Origin: Paguma larvata
Lineage: Eukaryota; Chordata; Mammalia; Carnivora; Viverridae
DNA length: 64,000 nt
NCBI GenBank assembly: GCA_030068075.1
Contig: CM057844.1
Coordinates: 17,778,001-17,842,000 of the forward strand
Direction of reading: 5' to 3'
Position numbers and translations under genes: made by a program. The stretch's first letter is position 1. Every line of letters begins with the position of its first letter. The notes under the pieces were generated by a model. That model saw nothing but the letters and a program-made list of their open reading frames with translations, searched no databases and was not told the origin of the DNA. Positions 53,483 to 64,000 of the stretch are shown one piece after another.

Positions 53483-53509
53483 CCTCATCCGAGGATCAGC
53501 TCCTAATCA

Positions 53510-53775
53510 ATTACTGGCATGAATCAGTACATAAATACTCCAGTCCCTTGTCCCCCAGATGGGATAATTTTGAGGTGAATATTTTACCCTGGCCCTCAGA
53601 GTTCCCCAGCCAGATTAAACTTTGATTCAACGTGGTGGCGAATTGTTCAACATATTGGTTGTCTCTTCTTTTTTTGATTCCCCAACTGAGGTTTCCTGGG
53701 ACCATCTCCCAAATAAACTACTTGCACTAAGATCCCGTCCCAGGGTCTTCTGGGAGAACCCAAACTAATACATCA
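53510..53775 (+). mobile_element. Possible LTR 3' end
   Basis: CCTGGGACCATCTCCCAAATAAACTACTTGCACTAAGATCCCGTCCCAGGGTCTTCTGGGAGAACCCAAACTAATAC resembles an LTR R-U5 region with an AATAAA signal. Family not identified. Confidence 0.45.
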
Positions 53776-54013
53776 TGTACTTTGGACTCTACTTTTCCTC
53801 TCTATCTCAGTTTCCTTGGGAAAAGAGGTTTAATATCATCTCCCCTAATTTTCTCCCAAGGAACATATGTGAATAAGAAAGAAATGACACCTGTGCAAGT
53901 ATTTTGAAAAGAAAAATCTTAAACAAGGGTGCACAGATGTATGATATCATCATTAAATCTATCCAGCTTTTTTTTTCTTGATGTAGTGAATTGATAAAAT
54001 TTATAGTCAATAC
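53776..54013. other. Unassigned DNA
   Basis: Nothing recognised. Confidence 0.5.
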
Positions 54014-54021
54014 CTCTAGAG

Positions 54022-54239
54022 CAGTAGTTCTCCACTGGGGGCAACTTTGCCCACTGAGGACATCTGAAAATGTCTGAACACATTTTGGATTTTCACAACT
54101 CTGTAGGTAAGGGTGCTACTGGCATTTACTGGGTAGAGTCAAGGGTGCTACACCTCCTCCTCCTACAGAACGCAGAGGACATCCTCTCACAGGAATTATT
54201 CAGTCTAAATGTCAACAGTGCCACTGTTGGAAAACCTTG
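54022..54239 (+). mobile_element. MER5A (hAT-Charlie MITE), complete
   Basis: CAGTAGTTCTCCACTGGGGGCAACTTTGCCC, GACATCTGAAAATGTCTG, TCACAACTC, GGGTGCTACTGGCATTTACTGGGTAGAG, CAGGAATTATTCAGTCTAAATGTCAACAGTGCC and TTGGAAAACCTTG span the whole consensus. Eight-base flanks CTCTAGAG (54014-54021) and CTCTTAAG (54240-54247) match 6 of 8, the right length for hAT. Confidence 0.88.
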
Positions 54240-54247
54240 CTCTTAAG

Positions 54248-54729
54248 TCAGAAGATTAAATGAATTTATGTCATTATTAGGTTTGTAAACAGCAGAATTC
54301 TTTTTCTACATCCTCAAAGTTCATGAATGTTCACTTCATTCTCTGGGAATTAATTTTACTCCAACGATTGACTGGAGAAGCCATTATGCAAACAATCTAA
54401 TGTCACTTTTCACACATACATTGTTTTTCTGGAATTTGTTAATGTTTTTATCACAGAACCACATAAACCCCATTACAGGTGAATCTCGAAGCTATTCCTA
54501 ATATATCATAAAAGCCACTGTTGTATTGTAAACAGAGGCCAATTCACCATCAAAACCAGTTTTTGCCTTACCCAATAGAACAATGCAGAGCTGAACCTGC
54601 TTAAGATATCCTTTCCTTTTGTCCCCAAACCATTTAATTCTAATATAATACAAAAAATAAAAATAAAACTGAGACGTTAGTTACCAGAACACCAGAGTGT
54701 GTTTACAGGTCTTGTTTTTCCTTTTTGTC
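54248..54729. other. Unassigned DNA
   Basis: Nothing recognised. Confidence 0.5.
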
Positions 54730-54744
54730 CTAGGTCCCATTTTC

Positions 54745-54973
54745 TTTCTTTAAAAATTTTTTTAACATTTATTTATTTTTGAGAGACAGAGAGAGAGAGA
54801 GAGCACAAGTTGGGGAGGGGCAGAGACAGAGAGGGAGACACAGAATCCGAAGCAGGCTCCAGGCTCTGAGTGGTTAGCACAGAGCCCATTGTGAGGCTCA
54901 AATCCACAAACCATGAGATCATGACCTGAGCTGAAGTCAGATGCTTAACCGACTGAGCCACCCAAGCACTCCT
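54745..54973 (-). mobile_element. CAN-SINE, antisense
   Basis: TTTAACATTTATTTATTTTTGAGAG, purine tract, GAAGCAGGCTCCAGGCTCTG and GAGCCACCCAAGCACTCC. Target repeats CTAGGTCCCATTTTC (54730-54744) and CTAGATTCCATTTTC (54974-54988) match 13 of 15. Confidence 0.95.
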
Positions 54974-54988
54974 CTAGATTCCATTTTC

Positions 54989-55583
54989 ATCTCCCTTCTT
55001 CTCTCTCTTTTCTACATTCATTGCACTTCTTCATCTTCTCCATTATCCTTTCAACCTCATGATCTTTTTATCTTATTTGCTCTCTTCTTGCTCTTCATTT
55101 CCTTCCTGTCCCACCTCTTTTCAGCTTTGTTCTTGTCCTCAGTACTAAAAATCTTCTGGTTAACTGACTGGCACTTGTAGGATTTAACTGCCTTTCCCAG
55201 CTACTCTGTACATGTAAACTTGAGCCATCTGGGCTTTTTAATGTTTCCTGTAAAGTCTGTCACTGCATCAAGTGCCTGTTTTGACTGGCTGCACAAGAAG
55301 TCATTGTAAGCTAGTATTTCCCTAGGGCACTTCAGTCACTTATTTAATTGTTTTCTTCCTCACAAATGTCTTTTACTCAATAATAGACTGATTTTTCTTA
55401 AAAAACACAAGCCAAATTCCCTCCTAATTGTTGACGTACTCTTATAAACTTAATTATTCCATGCCCTCACAATTTAGAATCACAGAAGTCTTAACAAGGA
55501 AAGGATCTTCTATTTAAAATAAAACTGTTTAAAAATCAGAGTGTGAAATAACCTCTAGAAGATTCCCATCATGTCAAAAAATT
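54989..55583. other. Unassigned DNA, pyrimidine-rich at first
   Basis: 54990-55140 is strongly CT-rich. No gene recognised. Confidence 0.5.
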
Positions 55584-55599
55584 CAGGAAATATTTTTTT

Positions 55600-55788
55600 A
55601 AATGTTTAATGTTTGTTTTTGAGGGAGGGGGGGACATAGAGAGAGAGGGAGACACGGAATCCAAAGGCAGGTTCCAGGCTCTGAGCCATCAGTACAGAGC
55701 CCGACACAGAGCCTAAACTCACAAGTGGTTGAGATCATGACCTGATCCAAAGTTGGATGGTTAGCCAACTGAGCCACCCAGGTGCCCC
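55600..55788 (-). mobile_element. CAN-SINE, antisense
   Basis: Complete but diverged (GGAATCCAAAGGCAGGTTCCAGG; GAGCCACCCAGGTGCCCC). Flanks CAGGAAATATTTTTTT and CAGAAAACATTTTTTT (55584-55599, 55789-55804) match 14 of 16. Confidence 0.95.
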
Positions 55789-55804
55789 CAGAAAACATTT
55801 TTTT

Positions 55805-56129
55805 AAAAACACACACGGTAAAGATAAAGGAGGACTTTGACTTTGATTTTCTATGACACCCCTCTTGTTCTTAGAGATAGCTACCATTTTTATTTTATTT
55901 ATTTAGGAGTTCACCTTGGAATTATTTTAAACATAGGTAAGAAGTCTAAGCAATTTTTCTTTTCAAGTCAACATTTAAATACTCCTGCCTTTGCAAGAAT
56001 AATTTGAAAATAGTTTAGTGCCAAAATATCACATAGATGCAGTCATGTGTCAGCTCAAATTATGTGTTTTAATTTATGACTACATATAGAAACACAACTA
56101 CAATAACAGGACAATTACAATTACAGTAA
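55805..56129. other. Unassigned AT-rich DNA
   Basis: Nothing recognised. Confidence 0.5.
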
Positions 56130-56455
56130 CAGCAATGCCAATTTATTAAGTATGTGCACCATGTCAGGCATCATGTTTTTCAGATAGTATCCCTAATTGT
56201 TACAACCTTTTCTTCTCCTCATCTCTTCCACCTTCCAGTTTTTATCTTTCTTACTCCTCCTTTCTCCTCTTCCCTAGATTTACTGTACTTCTCTTTTGCC
56301 CTCAACTTCTTCATGTAGTTATTATGATCAATAGTTTCCTGATATCCAAACCAAGGCTTTGGCACTCAGAGAACTGAAACAACTTGTCTAGAATCCTGCA
56401 CCTTATAGGGGGAAGTGTCCCTTCCAAACCAGGTCTCTATGATTCCGAAACCTGT
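56130..56455 (-). repeat. MIR, split by a pyrimidine-rich segment
   Basis: ATTTATTAAGTATGTGCACCATGTCAGGCATCATG (56140-56175) and GGCACTCAGAGAACTGAAACAACTTGTCTAGAATCCTGC...GTCTCTATGATTCC (56350-56445) are the antisense MIR 3' end and core. About 100 bases of CT-rich sequence separate them. Confidence 0.55.
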
Positions 56456-57486
56456 AAACTTTTACATAAGAATTCTTTTCAAAGATCATGCACCTCACTT
56501 TGTTCTCTTCACCTTTTCTAACTTGGCTTAGCTTACTTTAGGCATTCATGCAACACACTTCTTTTCCTAACACACACATACCACAACCCTCCCACTTTCA
56601 GTTGGTTTGCTTAATATTCCCAACTCTCTTTAGGATATTTTAATTGTCCAAGTTGAACTAACTGGAGAGATCCTCTACAAAAGTAAACTATGGAACCTTG
56701 AAGCATGCAAAAACTGAGCCTAAACTTGATCCCAAAGGTATACATGGCAACTTCCAATTCCAGAAACCCTGGATAAAATGCTGGGTGTAACATTCACTAT
56801 GATCAACCACAGGATTAAGAGCTAACTAAAGCAATCTTTAAATTAGTTGAAACTCTTCACCAACCTGTCGCAAAACATATCTCTGTATCTCTAAAACCTA
56901 ATGACCATAAAACTGTAAAATATGTCTTACTTTTTGTTGAAAAACTTCCTATCTTTTGGGTATGGATTTTTAGACGTGTCTATGTGAGTAATTCATAATT
57001 TAATGGGATGTTCCCTCAAACTAAGTACTTTTTTGAACCCCTATGAAAGCTACTTCTTAGAAACAAAATCTCTCTCTGATATATAAGCATCATGTACTCC
57101 AGCCTGCCTCTGCAATAACTGACATGACTCAACTTCCCTATAAGTAGTTCCAGCCCAAGCACCATAGTCACATTCTTTGAAGCAACTGATAGCAAGAATT
57201 TCAACAGACAACAAAAGCAAACAAGGGAAAGAGGGAAAAAGAAGTTTCTTTTAAGAAATAATAATAAAAAAAAGAACTTCTTTGAAATAGTGATGTTCAA
57301 CTGCACTCAACAAGTTGGGTCCAGGAAGGAATGCCAGGAGTACATGTGCTTGGCAAAGATTTCACTGGTTCTTTCTCAAAGGGGGTTTCTGGGTGACATT
57401 GACTTCTGATCCCCATCTAATAAAAAGTACTACTAAAAAAAAGAATGGTAACCCACGAATGTGCCAATAGAAAGAACTGACACTGA
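56456..57486. other. Unassigned DNA
   Basis: No gene or repeat recognised in about 1 kb. Confidence 0.45.
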
Positions 57487-57694
57487 GGGGCACCTGGGTG
57501 GCTCAGTCAGTTAAGTGTCTGACTACGGCTCAGGTCACAATCTCACAGTTTGTGAGTTCCAGCCCTGCATCAGGCTCTGTGCTGTCAGCGCAGAGCCTGC
57601 TTTGGATCCTCTGCTTCCCTCTCTCTCTGCCCCTTCCTTGCTCTTGCTCTCTCTCTCCCTCAAAAATAAATAAATATTACAAAAAAAAAAAAAA
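57487..57694 (+). mobile_element. CAN-SINE, full length
   Basis: GGGGCACCTGGGTGGCTCAGTC head, GTGCTGTCAGCGCAGAGCC, CT tract and CAAAAATAAATAAATATTAC plus poly(A). Among the closest copies here to the usual felid consensus. Confidence 0.96.
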
Positions 57695-58380
57695 GAGTGA
57701 TAGCTTCTCATTGGTCACTGGCAATTAAAAAAAGAAGAACTGACATAGAAATGGAGAGGAGTACACAATGTTGGCTGAAACCAGTGAAACAAAACTCACA
57801 TAGAACGTCCTGTTAATTCACCTCTCCCTGCCATTTCACTAAACACACCCAAATGACAAGACAAGGAAATAAAGATCTTTTCACTTACAAAAATTTAATT
57901 TTACTTCATAAATGATCAAACTTTTGTGGAGGTGTGTAAAACAGTGAGCATTCAGAGTAAAGGGTCTCTGGCTTTGCATATAGGACATTCTGAGCTATCA
58001 CCACAAATAACATGCTTTGTTAAGCAAACCAAGCTAAGTTTGACTTATTTTCTCTCATCCTATTTTTGTATCACCTTTTCATATTTTTCTTTAAAAAATT
58101 TGGAACAAGACACACCAGTTCATTGATATCAGTTTATATAATTAATGCCAGGACTCCAGAGTATAAACGAACTAGACAGCGGTTGTCAACAGCTGCATCA
58201 TTTAGTCAATGGCTTTGTATCCGCTCTCTCTTGGTTCTTTTGTGTTCAGGAAGGGAGCCTATCCACAATCCACCCAGGTCTGTTAGGTTCTCATTGTGAA
58301 CCTCAAAATACATAAAAATGAAGGAGTAATTTCTGTAACCCTATTCCAGTAAGAAAGGCATGGTCATTATTGTATTCTAG
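57695..58380. other. Unassigned DNA
   Basis: Nothing recognised. Confidence 0.5.
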
Positions 58381-58465
58381 CTCTAGCATCTGAAAACTCT
58401 ATTGTTTTTCACTCTGACATCTGAAAAACTCTATTGTATTTCACTCTAGCATCCTAAAACTAAGG
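58381..58465. repeat. Minisatellite-like tandem repeat, about 32-base unit
   Basis: Units start at 58381 (31 bases), 58412 (32 bases) and 58444 (partial), each beginning CTCT[AG]..CATC and containing AAAACTCTATTGT in the first two. Confidence 0.88.
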
Positions 58466-59199
58466 TTCCGTTGCAGGGTTCTACTTTCAGCTATCTAGCC
58501 GTTCTCCCTGGATTGTATGTGTGTGTGGGGGTGTTCAGGCAAGCCTTATACTCCACATCTTCTTCACTTAGAAAAATCAGCTACTCTCTATCTCCAAGGG
58601 ATTTTGTGAAACTAAGCAAGATTAAAGTGTTTAGGAAAGTAGGCAGATATTCATGGATGAACAAATCCACCAAATATTCTCTTATAAATTTGAAACACAT
58701 ATTGAGCATATGCCTCCTTTTTATAGAAAAAATATGTGTATCATTTAAGGTTTAAATAAAAAAAAATTTTTCCATATATCTCAGAAGTCTGGATTCAAAA
58801 AAGCCACATAAACAATGAGATTTATGCCTGACTTCCTAACAGGAATAGCCAGAAAACTGTTGAATAAATTATTTGAAGTGCTAAAAGAAAGCTACAAGGC
58901 TCAATTTGTATATGCAGAGAAAATATCCTATAAAAGTGAAGGCAAAATAAATACATTTCCAGGTAACTAAAAACAGAATTTGTCCCCAGTAGCCTTCCAG
59001 TAAGAGAAGTACTACGGTTGTTTAAGTAGAAGAAAATTAAGTCTAGACAGAAATAAGGGGGGAAAAGGGAGAAAATGAGGAACAACAGAAATTATAAACA
59101 GTAGGTAAATATAATTAATATTACTTTTGTTAATATTCTTAATATTATATGTAAAACAATAATATTTTGTGTTATCATTTCATTGAAATTAATAAAAAC
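58466..59199. other. Unassigned DNA
   Basis: Nothing recognised. Confidence 0.5.
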
Positions 59200-59530
59200 A
59201 GCTGGTTACATTGTATTCCCACTAGCAATGTAAGAGAGTTATAATTCCTTTAGAGTCCTCATAAGAATTTGTCTTTGTCATTTTTATTTTTTATTTTTAG
59301 CCATTCAAATAGTGTGAAGCAATATCTCATTCAGATTTTAATTCCTATTTTTCTAATGACTAATAATATTGAGTATCTTTTCATGTGCTTATTTTCATCC
59401 ATGTATTTTCCAAGAAATGTCTGTTCAAAACATTTTTCCATTTTTAAATTGAGTTGTTTATTTTTTTATTGTTGAGTGGTGAGAGTGCTTTATTTATTCT
59501 GGGCACAAGATCTTTATCAGATATGTATTT
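59200..59530 (-). mobile_element. Old L1, inverted 5' arm
   Basis: Antisense ORF2 C-terminal region: TTGTATTCCCACTAGCAATG, TTTTAGCCATTCAAATAGTGTGAAGCAATATCTCATTC, TTGAGTATCTTTTCATGTGC, GATCTTTATCAGATATG. The element changes direction at about 59530. Confidence 0.8.
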
Positions 59531-60060
59531 TGCAAGAGAAATAAAAACATACGTCTATACAAAAGCCTCTACAGAATGTTCATAGCAGGTTTACTCATAA
59601 TCACCAAAAACTTTAAGTAACGTCCATCAATCCATGAGTAGATAAATAAATTGTGATGAATCCACACAATGGAATACTCCTCAGTCATAAAAAGGAATGA
59701 ACTATTGATACATGCAACAACATGCATAAATCTCCAAAGCATTACGCCATGTGAAAGAAACCACTCACAAAATGCTCTACTTGTTTAACTGTATGATTCC
59801 ATCTAGAGGACATTTTGAGATACATAAAACTATTAAAAGCAAAAACCATATCACTCAGTTGCCAAGGGCTGGGGTGAGAATATTGATCATAAAAACACAT
59901 AAGGAAATATTTAGGGTATTTGTGGTGATGGCAATATTCTGTATCTTGATTGTGGGTAGTTAAATGACTGTCTTTGTCAAATTCATAGAACTGTATACAT
60001 AAAAAGAATGAATTTTACTGCATGTGAAGCATATTCCAGTAAGTGTGACGTTAAAAAGAA
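59531..60060 (+). mobile_element. Old L1, sense 3' arm
   Basis: AATAAAAACATACGTCTATACAAAAGCC, GAATGTTCATAGCAGGTTTACTCATAATC, ACACAATGGAATACTCCTCAGTCATAAAAAGG, GTTGCCAAGGGCTGGGG and GAACTGTATACATAAAAAGAATG run to the 3' terminus. The sense arm begins downstream of where the inverted arm ends, so the two fit one 5'-inverted old L1. Confidence 0.82.
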
Positions 60061-60234
60061 AACCATGATATAAAACATGGGAGTGATAAATGTTCTAGGA
60101 AGTAGTAAAACTATGAATTTATATTACATATAATTTATATAAAGTTTATATTAAATAGTGATAAATCATGGATATATATATTGCAAACTCTCAGATAACT
60201 GTAATATATTACTGAAAGAAATTAAATGCCCAAA

Positions 60235-61525
60235 TAAAGGAAAGGACAGACCTTGTTCACAGATGGAAAGACTCAATATCATAGGACATAAATTCTCTCC
60301 AAATGATCTATAGTAGGTACAATTCCAATCATAATTCTCAGCAGGTTTCTTTTTAAGGAAATTGATATGCTGATTCTATACTGGAGATGGAAATGCCAAA
60401 GATCAAGAATAGCCAAAGAAATCCTAAAGAAAAACAAAGTTGGAGGACTTACACCAGATATCGTGTGATCATTGACCTAAACATGAAAGGTAAAGCAATA
60501 AAGTTTCTGGAAGCTAGTAGGAGAGTATCTTTATTCCCTTGGCATGGTCCCAAGCAGATCAAGTAATAAGATTAAATATCAATAAACTGTACTTCATTTA
60601 AATTTAAGAACTTACACCACCAAAAAATAATATTAAAACAGGAAAAGGAAAGACACTGAGTGAAAGATATTTTTAATACATATACATGAGAAAGGACTCC
60701 TCAATAACATACAAAGAACTCTACCAATTAACAAGGAAAAGAGAGACAATACTATTTCTAAAATGGGCAATAGACTTGAACAGACATTTTATAAAAGAGA
60801 ATATCCAAATGACCAACATTCATATAAAGATTTGCTAGGCATCACTGATGATAGAAGTGCAAATGAAAGCCACAGGAAGATATTATTGAACAACCACTAA
60901 CATAACTAAAACCACCTAGTGTTGATGAGAATGTAGAACAACAGGAACACACTGTAAGATGAATAGTAAATTGGAATGATCACTTTGGAAAACTCTTTTG
61001 CTCATTTACTAAAGGTGAAATGTACATACTTTGTGATCAAAAAATTCTGTTCCTCAACAGAAAAGAGTACTATGTCTAACAAAAGATATATATAGGAATG
61101 TTAATAACCTAAAACTGGAAACAACTCAGACATTTGCCAGCAATAGAGAGGACCAGTTGTGTTGTATTGATACAGTGGAAGAGTATATAGTGATGAAAAC
61201 TATGAACTATTGATACATGTAACATCACGGATAAATTTCATAAATATGATAGGAAACCAAACACAAAATAGTAGGTACTGTATGTTTTCATTTATGCAAA
61301 GTTCAAAATGAGGCAAAATTAATCCATGTGGATGGATGTCAGAATAGTGGGGGTGGCACACAAGGAAGGCTAACAGGTATATATCAATGCTTTCTATCTT
61401 GATAATGGGTGTGTTTTCAGAGGAGTGCTCACTTTGTGGAAATTTCTGAACATGTACGCTTAGGATTTGTAATCTTTTCTGTACATATCTTCTATTTCAA
61501 CAATAATAAGTTTACCAGGAAAGCA
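60235..61525 (+). mobile_element. Old L1 (L1M-type), ORF2 to 3'UTR
   Basis: ATTCTATACTGGAGATGGAAATGCCAAAGATCAAGAATAGCC (RT thumb region), AAAGAATATCC, ATGGAAGAGTATATAGTGATGAAAACTATG and TACTGTATGTTTTCATTTATGC in the right order. Many indels. Confidence 0.75.
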
Positions 61526-62431
61526 AATACTATGGGTTTTCCTGAAGATAAACTAAAGTCTATGAGGAATGACCATTGACTAAAACAGTTTTCTACTACA
61601 GGGACACAATTAGGTTCCAATATGATACTTATCAGAGCAACATTTTTTTGGTAAAGGAAATCCTTTTCCCTACATACATATTTGTGTGTGTCAACCTCAG
61701 AGACTGTTTGCTCACATGGACTTTAATTAATATTACATCACACGGTGTTATTTCACAAAGGGATTAAAACTTTTTAAGAGATGTTTATCTTATCAGAGAA
61801 ATCCCCACCAGTAGAATAATGGTTTTCTGGTAGTTTCTGAAGTCTACTTCACAGATTTTTCAAACTTGCTTCTTTTTCTCTCTACATTGCCTTATTCCAG
61901 CCTCATTTACTAGAATTCATAAGCAGGAGAGATGTGCAAGTGAAGAGACAGTTCCCACTTCTATAATGCAGGATCTTCATAGTTAGTCCTTCCTTTCTGC
62001 TTTCAACCTGTTTCTTAGAGATTACACAGGAATCCAGGAATTTCAAAGTTTGTGTTCAGATACAAATTTTCCTTTGATGTATGTCTACATGACCTTCCAT
62101 CACATGACACTATTGAAAAGGCTAAAGAGTTGTCATTTTGAGATAGCAGAAGTCTCACAACATTGACTGCTTTTCTCCATCTTCTGGATTCCATCACCCT
62201 GCAGCCAAGAAATTCATCCCAGAATATTTTTACCAGCAGATAAATTACTGATCAAAGATCCTTGTTTAAAAGATTGATCATTCCAAAACCAAAGGGAGAT
62301 CCAAGTTTCATGGTTTCTAGAGTTTGCCATTACTTCCAACTAGAAAGAAATTTGACCACCTTTTTACTTTACTAAAAGAAAAACCACAGGCTTCTTCTTC
62401 CTGCAGCATATTTGCAAAGTCATACATCTGT

Positions 62432-62433
<2 letters not shown>
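61526..62433. other. Unassigned DNA
   Basis: Nothing recognised. Confidence 0.5.

Positions 62434-62474
<41 letters not shown>
62434..62474. repeat. (CA)n microsatellite
   Basis: About 20 uninterrupted CA units. A poly-CV frame on the minus strand is an artefact of it. Confidence 0.97.
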
Positions 62475-62475
<1 letters not shown>

Positions 62476-64000
62476 CTTGTGGTAAGTGGGATAATACACA
62501 TGACACATCATCACCTGAAATTTCTTGAAATGTTTCAACTAGGAAAAATAAAAATACATAGATGCTATTGGGTTGATCATAAAAAGACATTGAGAATTGA
62601 GAAAGCCAAGAGATTCATTTAGCAATATCTTGGAATACTTTATGTATTGAATGAAACAATGCTATCACAAGAACATGAAACAATTAAGACTCACCTACCA
62701 ACCGTCTCTGATACTCCACCAAATGTTTACTAAGCCCATGCCACCCACCCTGGATGGATTGGGAAACAAATGTGGTACAAGAGTTCTTTGTAAATAAGGC
62801 ACAAAGAGTGGAATCTATTTGAATGAAGAATGCAAACTTGTACTTCAGCATCTTATAAAATCCCGGTATAAACTTGGCAACAGATAAAACGTAAGGTCTA
62901 CAAGTGTATCTGCTGGGTCTCTGGTGTCTAATTTCTGTATTGTCATGGATCATAACTTCTTCCTGGAGACTCCATGACTACAGATAAAACCAGGTAAAAG
63001 TCCCACCTTATTAGTTATAATATTTGCAGCTGGCGGACAGACCTAACAGGTCAGGTAGATAAAAGTCAGACACATCTTAGCACCAGGCCTCCTCTCTTTC
63101 CCTCAGTGCACATAAATTACTCTGGAGCTCCTGGCAGGGATTCTTTGGAAACAAGGTATTTTCATAGCCACTGTGCTAGTTTTCCTCCTCACCACCTCTT
63201 AATCCGGGATTCCCTGTTACAGGCATCAGATACATGAGCCCTAACTCCAAATTCTGAGTGTTTCTTCACACCAAATCACCAAGTATATACATTATATCTA
63301 CATATCTTTGTGAGTGTACAAACTATGGAAAGAACTGACTGGAATACCAGTAAAGGAATAGAAGAAACAAAGCAGCAAACAATTGAGTAAGAAGCTAAGA
63401 TATAGAACAACTATTATTCTTGTTTGTTTATTTGTTTTGTTTTAATCTGGCTTGTTGGTTTTTATGTTTGTTACTTATCTCTTTGACTTTTGGATGTTTG
63501 GTCATTATAGAAGATTGACTTATGTCTCACTTCCAAAAATATCTTCTTATAGATCAGGAATGCACATCTAACACTAAACAAATAGGCAAGACCTCCCAAA
63601 ACCAGCTCCTAGGCTGAGCTTCTGGATGTCCCACTCAAATGATTCATCCATCTGGACCCAGGACAGTACAAAAAGGAACCTTACAGTGGTTCGCACCTGT
63701 TTCTATAGTTTACAAAGTCAATTCTTAAATGGACTGTGGCAATCTCTAAAGAAGCCAAATGCACACTTTATAAACAGAATTCACTAAAAAGCTACTGTTA
63801 GAAAAAATTTTGGCCAAGGAAGGACATGTTGAGATCACTGAAGTCAGAAGTTCCTAATTTCTTTGGGATCACATAGCCTTTGGATGGAAAGGAAATCCAT
63901 GGAAAGGTATTGAGTCTTTGACCTCCAAATTGCATTTACAATCTTGCATAGAACTTTAAGGAATTTTTAAAAATCCAAATATATTTGTACCATATACCAT
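62475..64000. other. Unassigned DNA to window end
   Basis: No gene or confident repeat in 1.5 kb. The 89-codon minus frame at 62684-62953 has no recognised domain. This repeat-poor end is a reasonable place to look for conserved noncoding sequence. Confidence 0.45.

Overview
The window looks like felid (cat-family) nuclear DNA. The diagnostic signal is about twenty copies, in both orientations, of a tRNA-derived SINE. Its head begins GGGGCACCTGGGTGGCTCAG, with a tRNA-like A box and B box, a pyrimidine-rich middle and a tail ending AAATAAATAAA. This is the feliform CAN-SINE (SINEC_Fc type). Carnivore L1 elements, MaLR LTRs, MIR and L2 fragments and hAT fossils complete the picture. I recognise no host protein-coding exon, tRNA, rRNA or snRNA. 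Every long open frame I could identify is L1 ORF1 or ORF2 debris or a translation of SINE or microsatellite sequence. I read the window as intergenic or deep intronic DNA.

Layout. 1-1163: 3' end of an L1 running in from the left, then a MaLR LTR. 1164-9911: mostly unassigned DNA with scattered CAN-SINEs, MIRs and hAT fossils and a MaLR LTR at the end. 9975-16945: an L1 (L1-A) split by a younger L1 (L1-B, 11785-16531) that has a 1.5 kb 5'UTR, an internal deletion and its own SINE. 16946-22900: mostly unassigned DNA with MIRs and an intact MaLR solo LTR bounded by GAAGA repeats. 23036-27075: an old L1 split by an antisense L1 5' half (L1-C), then a class II ERV-type solo LTR abutting an older LTR. 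27580-35665: old L1 fragments, one of them split by a 5'-inverted (twin-primed) L1 (L1-D). 40845-46990: an old L1 split by the best-preserved element here, L1-E (41553-46882). L1-E has a natural-looking 5' end, ORF1, ORF2, a 3'UTR and an apparent 3' transduction with a second poly(A) signal and tail. 49274-50012: three clustered SINEs. 50554-51512: a MULE-like DNA transposon with terminal inverted repeats of about 95 bp. 53014-54239: MaLR LTR and MER5A. 59200-61525: old L1s, one 5'-inverted.

Nothing here works as a gene system. The value of the window is as a record of retrotransposition mechanisms: target-primed insertion with target-site duplications, twin priming, 3' transduction, nested insertion, SINE clustering and solo-LTR formation. 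All L1 reading frames I examined carry frameshifts or stops, so none looks active. Family names come from my memory of consensus sequences. A RepeatMasker run with carnivore libraries would settle them.
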